A stretch of 64,000 bases of DNA from Mariniphaga sp041686935. Its GTDB lineage: Bacteria; Bacteroidota; Bacteroidia; Bacteroidales; Prolixibacteraceae. The position numbers were made by a program, and so were the translations under genes. This document shows, one piece after another, positions 1-7,057 of the stretch (position 1 is its first letter; the number at the start of each line of letters is the position of its first letter). The DNA is taken from contig JAWLCW010000011.1 of NCBI GenBank assembly GCA_041686935.1, positions 1 through 64,000 of the forward strand, given 5' to 3'. The notes beneath the pieces were generated by a model. It searched no databases and was not told the origin of the DNA. It worked only from the letters and a program-made list of their open reading frames with translations.

Positions 1-225
1 TTCCGGTAATTGGTATTCTTTAACAAAACCGGCATGTACCGGTTGCATGGCTTTTCCATGCCATGATGGCGCCCACAATTCGTAAAACCGTTCGTGGCAC
101 TGGATGCAACTTTCAGAACCGGAAAATCCGTCGGTTTCCACCTGCTGGTTTTTGCGCTGGGTACACGAAATTGTTAAGGCGAAACAGATAATTCCCGATA
201 ACCAGATGAATTTTTTGGCTGCCAT
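1..225 (-). CDS. Multihaem-type cytochrome c lipoprotein, N-terminal fragment
   Basis: This gene runs off the left edge, and only its first 75 codons are visible. The start is the ATG whose complement ends at 225. The product opens with a basic and hydrophobic leader followed by Cys21 in the context LTISC, a loose lipobox, so an outer- or inner-membrane lipoprotein is likely. CIQCH at residues 40-44 is a canonical c-type haem-binding CXXCH motif, followed by an aromatic stretch with HGKAM. That pattern is common in multihaem cytochromes or TPR-cytochrome fusions of Bacteroidota. Only one haem site lies in the window, so the number of haems and the electron-transfer role are unknown. It is divergent from the small antitoxin-like gene at 375. 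Confidence 0.6.
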   Translation of the reverse strand, partial: MAAKKFIWLSGIICFALTISCTQRKNQQVETDGFSGSESCIQCHERFYELWAPSWHGKAMQPVHAGFVKEYQLPE

Positions 226-345
226 GTTTTTTCCTTTTATCTTCACAAAGATTGAGATAATTTTACAAAGAATGAATTTAAGTTGTGGCTTTAGGGTTTA
301 TATCATCTGGCAAAATAAGAAAAGATGAAATTCACTGCAAAAATG

Positions 346-353
346 TATCTTTG
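346..353 (+). promoter_or_regulatory. Bacteroidota -7 box for the antitoxin gene
   Basis: TATCTTTG matches the TAnnTTTG -7 consensus and lies 21 bases before the ATG at 375. No clear TTTG -33 box sits at the usual distance, so this is a moderate call. Confidence 0.45.
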
Positions 354-374
354 TGAAAAGCAAATTATTAGGTT

Positions 375-581
375 ATGAAATACACAATAACTATTGACGA
401 TACCACCAATGCGGGGGCAGGACTTCTTGAAGTAGCAAGAAGTATTGCTAAAGCTTACAACTCCGTCAGAATATCAAAAGTAAGCGATGAGGACGAATGG
501 ATTGCTGCTGAAATTGAGAAATCAAAAAAATCAGGGAAAGCGGACAAACAGCAAATGTTGGAACGCTTTCAAATTGAGTAA
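375..581 (+). CDS. Small antitoxin-like protein (orphan)
   Basis: This is a 68-residue acidic and polar protein with a hydrophobic N-terminal strand, a central helix and a charged, lysine-rich tail. This is the usual build of the small antitoxins that precede RelE/ParE-type toxins in Bacteroidota. I do not recognise a named DNA-binding domain. The next ATG overlaps its TAA stop by one base, the arrangement of a co-translated toxin gene, but that downstream frame ends after 18 codons. The antitoxin therefore appears to have outlived its toxin. It is preceded by a good -7 promoter box. The family call rests on context and shape rather than on a diagnostic motif. Confidence 0.5.
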   Translation: MKYTITIDDTTNAGAGLLEVARSIAKAYNSVRISKVSDEDEWIAAEIEKSKKSGKADKQQMLERFQIE

Positions 582-638
582 ATGAACGTAGAATTTTCAA
601 AATCGTTCGACCGACAACCTACCCGTATAAAGAAATAA
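582..638 (+). pseudogene. Remnant of a RelE/ParE-type toxin gene
   Basis: An 18-codon frame begins with its ATG overlapping the antitoxin stop. It reads MNVEFSKSFDRQPTRIKK and then stops. The opening resembles the first beta-strand and helix of RelE/ParE-family toxins (pattern M-x-V-x-F-x-K-S-F). Everything after about residue 12 is missing, and the next gene starts one base after its stop codon. The likeliest reading is a deletion that removed the toxin body. Confidence 0.5.
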
Positions 639-639
639 T

Positions 640-1851
640 ATGATAAAACTAGGAATTTTACGCGAAGGAAAAACGCCCCCCGATAACCGGGTGCCACTTA
701 CCCCGCAACAATGTTTGGAAGTACAGGGAAAATTTATAAACGTTCAGGTTGTTGTGCAAAACAGCAACGTCAGGTGTTTCAGTGATGAGGAGTATCATGA
801 GAAAGGAATTCCGGTGCAGGAAGATGTGTTGGATTGCGATGTACTGATGGGCGTAAAGGAAGTTCTTGTAAATGAATTAATATCGGATAAAATATACTTT
901 TTCTTTTCGCATACCATCAAAAAACAGGAATATAACCGAAAGTTGCTGCAAACGATTCTTCAGAAAAAAATTCAGTTGGTAGATTACGAAGTGCTGACTG
1001 ACAAAAACGGATTCCGGATTATCGGTTTTGGCCGGTTTGCCGGTTTGGTGGGCGCATACAACGGACTGAGGGCGCTTGGATTGCGCCGGAATATTTTCGA
1101 TTTGAAACCGGCTCACCAGTGCGATGGTTTGGAGGAGATGCTCTACCAGTTGAATCTGGTGAATCTGCCTCCGGTGAAAATTGCCTTTACCGGCGACGGT
1201 CGTGTTGCCAACGGGGTGCTGGAAGTACTTGAATTTATGAAAATCCAGCGGCTTTCACCGGATCAGTATCTGGAAACCGGACAGCCGGAAAAACCGGTTT
1301 ACACCCAGCTTTTACCACAACATTATGCCCGGCGAAAAGACGGCAGCGCATTTGATTTACACCATTTTTTCAAAAATCCGGGAATGTATGAAAATGCCTT
1401 TTTGCCTTTTGCCCGTTCCACCGATTTGCTGATTGCAGCGGCTTACTGGGACCCCAACGCGCCGGTGCTGTTTAAAGCCGAGGATATGAAACAACCGGAT
1501 TTCAGGATTAGCGTAATTTCCGATGTCACCTGCGATATAGAAGGTTCCATTCCCTCTACCAAACGGGCATCGACCATTGCCGAGCCGTTTTACGATTACA
1601 ACCCGGAAACGGGCATCCTGGAACCTCCGTTTTCTTCCAAAACAAATGTGACAATTCAGGCGGTGGATAATCTGCCCAACGAACTGCCCAAAGATGCCTC
1701 GTGTGATTTTGGCCGCAACCTGATTGACAAAGTTTTTCCATCGCTATTTGGAGAGGATTCTGATGGAATCATTGAAAGGGCATCGGTTACAATAGAGGGC
1801 AAACTAACAGAGCGTTTTTCGTATTTGCAGGAATTTGCAGCAGAGAATTAA
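640..1851 (+). CDS. Saccharopine dehydrogenase-like / alanine dehydrogenase-PNT family oxidoreductase
   Basis: The 403-residue protein has the alanine-dehydrogenase/PNT N-terminal fold (REGKTPPDNRVPLTP at residues 8-22), a conserved Lys73 and a His91 in FFFSHTIKK. These sit where saccharopine dehydrogenase (lysine-forming, LYS1 type) has its catalytic Lys/His pair. The Rossmann turn TGDGRVANG at 184-192 should bind NAD. The C-terminal block with DVTCDIEGSIPST is typical of LYS1-type enzymes. In Bacteroidota such proteins are usually annotated only as NAD(P)-dependent oxidoreductases, and I cannot tell saccharopine from another amino-acid substrate. The start follows the toxin remnant directly, and a hairpin terminator follows the stop. 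It reads as a single-gene unit. Confidence 0.7.
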   Translation: MIKLGILREGKTPPDNRVPLTPQQCLEVQGKFINVQVVVQNSNVRCFSDEEYHEKGIPVQEDVLDCDVLMGVKEVLVNELISDKIYFFFSHTIKKQEYNRKLLQTILQKKIQLVDYEVLTDKNGFRIIGFGRFAGLVGAYNGLRALGLRRNIFDLKPAHQCDGLEEMLYQLNLVNLPPVKIAFTGDGRVANGVLEVLEFMKIQRLSPDQYLETGQPEKPVYTQLLPQHYARRKDGSAFDLHHFFKNPGMYENAFLPFARSTDLLIAAAYWDPNAPVLFKAEDMKQPDFRISVISDVTCDIEGSIPSTKRASTIAEPFYDYNPETGILEPPFSSKTNVTIQAVDNLPNELPKDASCDFGRNLIDKVFPSLFGEDSDGIIERASVTIEGKLTERFSYLQEFAAEN

Positions 1852-1888
1852 AAAACACCTGCTCGAATTTCAAACAGGCGTTTTTTTT
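1850..1888 (+). terminator. Rho-independent terminator
   Basis: An A-rich stretch and an imperfect hairpin (CACCTG ... CAGGCG, one mismatch) are followed by a run of eight T. The flanking A and T runs make it usable in both directions, between the oxidoreductase and the convergent htpG. Confidence 0.6.
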
Positions 1889-1945
1889 GTTTTGTATTTT
1901 ATTAAAAATCAGGGTATTTCTATTTTTGAGAAAAGCGGATTTCCA

Positions 1946-4000
1946 CTATTTTATCAACTCAACACTTCGTTTTACGAATTTGTCCAAATCAGCTCCTTTT
2001 AGCATGTTGTTGGCTAAAAGTGCAAGGTCAACCAACTGTTTGGCCAGCTTATTGTTTTTGCCAAAACCGGTCAGTTTTTCCCGTTTGTTTTCTTCCAGTT
2101 TGGCCAGTTCGCTGTTCAGGCTATCCAGCTTTTCCTTGTCAGCCTGAGGAACTTCTTCCTCTTTTTTGCCTTCTTTTGCTTTTTCCAGTTCACTGATTTC
2201 TGCTTTTTTTACTTCAATATCAGCAACAAGTTTTTCCAGCGATTTACCCAGTTTTTTATCTTTGGCATCTACCACTTTTTTCACCAGTGGATGAGCAGTA
2301 TTTACTACCAAATTCAGGCTGTCGGGCATGTCACCATAAAAATTCATACCACCCTGGGCTGCGCTCATGTCTTTCATACGGCGCATAAATTCGCTGCGGG
2401 TAATCACCATTGGATTTCCGTTTTCGCCTAAATCCTGGAAATCGACCAAAAAGTTATGGCTGTTGGTTTCGGGGCAAACGGCCTGAAATACCGGCGAAAG
2501 TTCCTGCTTCTGTTCCCAGGTTAGCTCTTCTTTTGATGAATCTTCTTTTTTGATGAGGTTTTCCACCACATCGGCATCCACACGTACAAATTGTTTGTCG
2601 GAATCTTTTTGTTCGAACCGGCTGATGATGTGCGGAGCCAGAACATCGTCGAGAATCAGTACGTCGTAACCCTTGCCACGAGCCTCTTCCACAAAAGTGT
2701 ATTGTTCTTCCTTGTTGGTGGTGTAGAGGTAAACCAGTTTTTTGTCTTTGTCGGTCTGGTTGTCTTTAATCAACTTCTCGTACTCTTCAAAAGTGAAATA
2801 TTTGTCTTCCGTGTTTTTGAACAGGAAAAACTTCATGGCACGGTCGTAAAATTTATCGTCGGTCAACATGCCGTACTCGATAAAAATTTTCAGGTCGTCC
2901 CATTTTTTCTCGAACTCATCCCGTTTTTCCTTAAAAATATCGGTGAGCCTGTCGGCCACTTTTTTTGAAATGTGGCTGCTTATTTTTTTTACGTTCGAAT
3001 CGCTTTGCAGGTACGAACGGGAAACGTTCAGCGGAATATCCGGCGAATCAAGAACCCCGTGCAACAAAGTCAGAAATTCGGGTACAATTCCTTCCACCGA
3101 ATCGGTAACAAATACCTGATTGCTGTAAAGTTGAATTTTGTTTTTCTGAACCTCAAAGTTGTTTTTGATTTTCGGAAAATAAAGAATTCCGGTGAGGTTA
3201 AACGGATAATCCACATTCAGGTGAATATTAAACAACGGCTCGTCGGCCATGGGGTAGAGGCGACGGTAAAAATTCTGGTAATCTTCATCTTTCAGGTCGG
3301 CCGGCATTTTTGTCCAGGTCGGTTCTGTGTCGTTAATCTGGTTGTCTTCGCCAGTATCCACCTGTTTGCCGTCTTTCCACTCTTTTTTCTTTCCAAAAAG
3401 AACCGGAACCGGCAAAAATTTACAATACTTTTCAAGAATTTCCGAAATTTTGTGTTCTTCCAGAAACTCTTCCGAATCTTTATTTACATGCATTACAATG
3501 TCGGTACCTACTTCACTGCGTTCCGCATCATCAATGCTGTAATCGGGTGTGCCATCGCAGCTCCATTTTACTGCTTTGGCTCCTTCCTGGTAAGATTTGG
3601 TGATGATTTCCACTTTTTCGGAAACCATAAACGAGCTGTAAAAACCCAGTCCAAAATGACCAATTATTGCATTGGCATCCTTTTTATATTTTTCGAGAAA
3701 CTCGTTGGCGCCCGAAAAGGCTATCTGGTTGATGTACTTTTCAATCTCTTCAGCCGTCATCCCAATTCCATTGTCAGAAACTGTTAAGGTTTTAGCCCCT
3801 TTGTCGAGTTTTACCTTTACTTTCAGTTCGGTTACCTCACCGTTATATTCCCCTTTCGATGCCAGCGTTTTCAGCTGTTGTGTGGCATCCACCGCATTCG
3901 ATACAATTTCCCTGAGGAAAATATCGTGATCGGAATAAAGGAATTTTTTAATGATGGGGAACAGATTTTCACTGGTTACGCCAATTTTTCCTGTTTGCAT
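1946..4000 (-). CDS. htpG: Hsp90-family chaperone HtpG
   Basis: This cytosolic ATP-dependent chaperone of the Hsp90 family has 684 residues. I start it at the ATG at 4000 (MQTGKIGV), because the longer frame upstream has no family-like sequence. The GHKL ATPase domain shows NAVDAT at 35-40 (NSSDA in the E. coli protein), DNGIGM at 76-81 and the glycine lid GHFGLGF at 114-120. Middle and C-terminal dimerisation domains follow. A charged insert near the C-terminus (KAKEGKKEEE) makes it longer than the 624 residues of E. coli HtpG, as is usual in Bacteroidota. It is convergent with the upstream dehydrogenase and divergent from the aminotransferase. I found no obvious heat-shock operator. Confidence 0.95.
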   Translation of the reverse strand: MQTGKIGVTSENLFPIIKKFLYSDHDIFLREIVSNAVDATQQLKTLASKGEYNGEVTELKVKVKLDKGAKTLTVSDNGIGMTAEEIEKYINQIAFSGANEFLEKYKKDANAIIGHFGLGFYSSFMVSEKVEIITKSYQEGAKAVKWSCDGTPDYSIDDAERSEVGTDIVMHVNKDSEEFLEEHKISEILEKYCKFLPVPVLFGKKKEWKDGKQVDTGEDNQINDTEPTWTKMPADLKDEDYQNFYRRLYPMADEPLFNIHLNVDYPFNLTGILYFPKIKNNFEVQKNKIQLYSNQVFVTDSVEGIVPEFLTLLHGVLDSPDIPLNVSRSYLQSDSNVKKISSHISKKVADRLTDIFKEKRDEFEKKWDDLKIFIEYGMLTDDKFYDRAMKFFLFKNTEDKYFTFEEYEKLIKDNQTDKDKKLVYLYTTNKEEQYTFVEEARGKGYDVLILDDVLAPHIISRFEQKDSDKQFVRVDADVVENLIKKEDSSKEELTWEQKQELSPVFQAVCPETNSHNFLVDFQDLGENGNPMVITRSEFMRRMKDMSAAQGGMNFYGDMPDSLNLVVNTAHPLVKKVVDAKDKKLGKSLEKLVADIEVKKAEISELEKAKEGKKEEEVPQADKEKLDSLNSELAKLEENKREKLTGFGKNNKLAKQLVDLALLANNMLKGADLDKFVKRSVELIK

Positions 4001-4183
4001 ATTTTTCTGTTTTAAATGATACTTTTTATATGTTTTGCTCCCTAAAGTCAAACCCTGTGCCACGCAGCAATTCTGACGATTTGTCACAAGTTTTGGTATT
4101 CATCTGGTGACTTTCGGTCACCTGATGAATAGTTTCAATCACAAAACACATAAAAGGATTTAAAAACCTGATGAATTTTAGGT

Positions 4184-4211
4184 TGTATTCCCTTAAAAGA
4201 AGCTTATTTTG
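4184..4211 (+). promoter_or_regulatory. Candidate promoter of the class V aminotransferase
   Basis: TTG at 4184-4186, an 18-base spacer and TATTTTG at 4205-4211 approximate the Bacteroidota -33/-7 promoter. The -7 box lacks one T of the full consensus. The ATG follows 28 bases later. Confidence 0.45.
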
Positions 4212-4239
4212 CAGACAAATTATCCCGAAGAATTCGCGT

Positions 4240-5706
4240 ATGAGCAATTTGGAAAATTATTTCAGCGGTTTCAGAAAGAACATTGTGGGTATCGACCAGG
4301 AGTTTGAATCGGCCTGGGGAAAGCAAAGAATGGTTTACGGCGATTGGATTGCCAGCGGCCGTTTGTATCGGCCAATAGAAGAAAAAATCACAAACGAGTT
4401 TGGTCCGTTTGTGGGCAATACACATACTGAAACCAGTGAAACCGGATTGCTGATGACACATGCCTACCACCGTTCGCACGAAATCATTAAAAAGCATGTA
4501 AATGCCGGACCGAATGATGTTATTATCACGGCAGGATTTGGAATGACAGCGGTTATCAATAAGTTTCAACGAATTCTGGGATTGAAATACTGTGGAAAAC
4601 TAACCTATTCCAAATGTCTGCAGGAGCGCGAGCATCCGGTGGTTTTTCTTACCCACATGGAGCATCATTCCAACCAAACCTCGTGGTACGAGACCAGTGC
4701 CGAAGTAGTGATTGTGGAACCCGGAGACGGCGGGCTTGTGGAACCTGAAAACCTGCGTAAAGCTTTGGAAAAATACAAGGACAGGCCTTTTAAAATTGGT
4801 TCGTTTACAGCCTGTTCCAATGTAACCGGCGTGCGAACTCCCTATAAAAAACTGGCTCGTTTAATGCACGAATACGGCGGCGTTTGTTTTATCGATTTTG
4901 CCGCATCGGCACCTTACGACGAGATTGACATGCACCCGGAAAACCCGCTGGAAAAAATTGATGCCATCATGTTTTCACCCCACAAATTTCTGGGCGGTCC
5001 CGGTTCATCAGGCGTTTTGGTTTTTGATGTCTCGATGTACAAAAACCAGGTGCCCGATAATCCCGGAGGGGGAACAGTTGACTGGACCAATCCGTGGGGG
5101 AAATACAAATATGTGGACGACATTGAGGCGCGTGAAGATGGAGGAACTCCCGGATTTTTGCAATCGATAAAGGCAGCGCTGACTTTTCAGTTGAAAGACC
5201 AGATGGGAGTTGAAAATATCAGAAAACGTGAAGAGGAACTTTTGGAACGGGCTTTTAAAGGTTTGGACGAAGTGCCCGGGCTTAAAATTCTGGCCGATAA
5301 TGTGCGCGACCGGTTGGGCGTTATTTCGTTTTATATTGAAGGGATTCATTACAATCTGGTAGTGCAAATTTTAAATGACAAGTTTGGTATTCAAACCCGC
5401 GGAGGATGCGCCTGTGCCGGAACATACGGCCATTTTTTGCTGGAAGTAACCTACGAACAATCGCAGGAAATTACCGAAAAAATCAGCCACGGCGACTTGT
5501 CGGAAAAACCCGGCTGGGTGCGCTGGTCGTTGCATCCCACCATGACAGACAATGAAGTTGACCTCATGATTACTGCGCTGAAAGACATTGTAGGAAATAT
5601 TCAGGAATATCAGAAAGATTACCTTTACGACAACCGCAAAAACATTTTCTGGCACAAAAATGACCCGGACGATGAAGAATTAATGCAGAAGTGGTTTACT
5701 TTGTAG
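4240..5706 (+). CDS. Class V aminotransferase (cysteine desulfurase-like PLP enzyme)
   Basis: The 488-residue product starts at the ATG at 4240 (MSNLENYF); the upstream in-frame ATG at 4171 lies before the promoter. It is a fold-type I PLP enzyme. Lys249 in SPHKFLGGPG should form the Schiff base, the preceding DFAAS holds the PLP-binding Asp, and MEHHSN is the PLP-stacking region. GGCACAGTYGH contains Cys390 and Cys392, where SufS/IscS-like enzymes carry the catalytic cysteine. It is about 80 residues longer than SufS, and no Suf or Isc partner is next to it. It may therefore be a cysteine desulfurase or lyase of unsettled substrate rather than the main Fe-S cluster enzyme. Family assignment is firm; substrate is not. 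Confidence 0.8.
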   Translation: MSNLENYFSGFRKNIVGIDQEFESAWGKQRMVYGDWIASGRLYRPIEEKITNEFGPFVGNTHTETSETGLLMTHAYHRSHEIIKKHVNAGPNDVIITAGFGMTAVINKFQRILGLKYCGKLTYSKCLQEREHPVVFLTHMEHHSNQTSWYETSAEVVIVEPGDGGLVEPENLRKALEKYKDRPFKIGSFTACSNVTGVRTPYKKLARLMHEYGGVCFIDFAASAPYDEIDMHPENPLEKIDAIMFSPHKFLGGPGSSGVLVFDVSMYKNQVPDNPGGGTVDWTNPWGKYKYVDDIEAREDGGTPGFLQSIKAALTFQLKDQMGVENIRKREEELLERAFKGLDEVPGLKILADNVRDRLGVISFYIEGIHYNLVVQILNDKFGIQTRGGCACAGTYGHFLLEVTYEQSQEITEKISHGDLSEKPGWVRWSLHPTMTDNEVDLMITALKDIVGNIQEYQKDYLYDNRKNIFWHKNDPDDEELMQKWFTL

Positions 5707-5745
5707 TATTGTTTATTTCAATTACTGAAATTGGGTGTACAACAT

Positions 5746-5875
5746 TTTTACACCGTGGCTTCAGCCCGGTGAACAGAGGCGGCAAAAACTAAAGGCTTCA
5801 GCCATTAAGTGATTAAATGCTAAAGCCACTAAAAACGCTGAGAAAGCTAACCACCGGGCTCAAGCACCGGTGAAA
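5746..5875. repeat. Intergenic palindromic repeat, family B copy 1
   Basis: Two arms form an inverted repeat: GGCTTCAGCCCGGTG near 5757-5771 and CACCGGGCTCAAGCACCGGTG near 5852-5872. The right half (GATTAAATGCTAAAGC ... CCACCGGGCT ... AAGCACCGGTG) recurs at 39351-39424. It fills most of the gap between the aminotransferase and the patatin gene and has no reading frame of note. Confidence 0.7.
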
Positions 5876-5951
5876 ACGAATGAATGCTTTGAACCTTGCT
5901 GTTGAACGTAGAATTTGGCGTACGCCCCTGAAATTTCAAAACATGCGGGAA

Positions 5952-6704
5952 ATGAAAAAATATAAAACCGGTTTGGTATTAAGCGGTGGAGGAACCCGCG
6001 GGTTTGCTCACCTTGGAGTAATTGCCGCCCTCTATGAAAAAGGAATCCAGCCCGATGTGATTTCGGGAACAAGTGTGGGCGCCATTGTAGGCGCTTTTAT
6101 TGCCGGTGGTAAAACACCCGAAGAAATTCTGAAAATTTTCAACAAAGGCTGGTTTTTTAGATACACCAATCTGCATATTCCGGTAGATGGTATGCTGAAA
6201 TTGAACGGTCTGCAGGAGGTCATTCAAAAAGAAATTCCATACAAAAACATAGAGGATTTGCCCATGCCGTTTTTTATTTCGGTTTCGAACCTGAATACCG
6301 GTAAAGTGGAATACAAAAACAGCGGTCCGCTGGACAAAACCATCCTGGCATCTTCATCTATTCCGGTGTTGTTTTCACCGGTTAAACTGGATGGCCAAAA
6401 GTATGTGGATGGCGGCCTGGTGGACAATATTCCGGTTGAACCCATTAAAAACGACTGCGAAAACATAGTGGCAGTGAATATCAGCCCACTGAATCCCCGT
6501 GAGAAATTCAACAACCTCATTCAGATTGCCACGCGCACCTTTTACATGAGCGTAAATGCCAACATGAACGAGGTCAGGAAATATTCTTCGGTTTACATAG
6601 AGCCTGAAGGAATTGATACATACGATATCCTCAGTTTAAGCCATGCGCAGGAGTTGTACGAGTTGGGCTACAATTCGTTAAAAGAAAAGGAATTGCCTTT
6701 TTGA
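5952..6704 (+). CDS. Patatin-like phospholipase (RssA type)
   Basis: This is a 250-residue patatin-fold acyl hydrolase acting on lipids or fatty acyl esters. The oxyanion glycine motif SGGGTRG is at residues 11-17, the nucleophile is Ser41 in GTSVG, and the catalytic Asp is Asp153 in DGGLVDN. It has no signal peptide, so it is cytosolic like RssA/YchK. I chose the ATG at 5952, which puts the first beta-strand at the N-terminus. The ATG at 5943 is nearly as good, while the extra sequence further upstream belongs to the palindromic repeat. All catalytic residues are present. The physiological substrate is unknown and the gene stands alone. Confidence 0.85.
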   Translation: MKKYKTGLVLSGGGTRGFAHLGVIAALYEKGIQPDVISGTSVGAIVGAFIAGGKTPEEILKIFNKGWFFRYTNLHIPVDGMLKLNGLQEVIQKEIPYKNIEDLPMPFFISVSNLNTGKVEYKNSGPLDKTILASSSIPVLFSPVKLDGQKYVDGGLVDNIPVEPIKNDCENIVAVNISPLNPREKFNNLIQIATRTFYMSVNANMNEVRKYSSVYIEPEGIDTYDILSLSHAQELYELGYNSLKEKELPF

Positions 6705-6744
6705 TATTTTGGGGTAATCTGTATGTGCATTTTGTAAAAAGTAT

Positions 6745-7044
6745 CTATATGCTACCTCCCACATCCTCCTTATCTACAAGTTTTTCATCGACTAATTTTT
6801 CGCCTTCAACTATTTTTTTCTCCACTTTACCAATTCTGTCTTTTTCATCTTTTGTCCGGATTTTTTCAATTACTCTGTTTAAAGGCGGAATATAAGATGC
6901 CAGTAAAAACAAACTGGCAACCAAAAAAATATATCCCAGTGGAATAAAGGGAATAAACATAAACAGAGAGCCCAGGATCAACAGAATTAAACCGGCAACC
7001 AAACGAATATATTTTTTATGTTCTGGTTTCATTTTTAAACCCAT
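6745..7044 (-). CDS. Small two-helix membrane protein, YbaN/PGPGW-like
   Basis: The 99-residue protein has a short basic N-terminus, two hydrophobic segments at about residues 12-30 and 34-52 joined by FIPFIPLG, and a highly charged Lys/Glu-rich tail predicted to be cytosolic. This shape resembles the small DUF454/PGPGW-type membrane proteins, but no diagnostic motif settles it. Two Met codons are possible (residues 1 and 5). It lies downstream of the acetyl-xylan-esterase-like gene on the same strand with a 13-base gap, so it could be co-transcribed. Function is unknown. Confidence 0.6.
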   Translation of the reverse strand: MGLKMKPEHKKYIRLVAGLILLILGSLFMFIPFIPLGYIFLVASLFLLASYIPPLNRVIEKIRTKDEKDRIGKVEKKIVEGEKLVDEKLVDKEDVGGSI

Positions 7045-7057
7045 ATTTTTTTTTGAC

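Noticed and set aside
104..328. Plus-strand ORF of 74 codons at the left edge
   Set aside because: It is the antisense shadow of the cytochrome gene's N-terminus and lacks a family-like sequence.
2972..3787. Long plus-strand ORF (271 codons)
   Set aside because: It lies entirely antisense to htpG, has Phe/Val-rich composition typical of antisense reading, and no recognisable domain.
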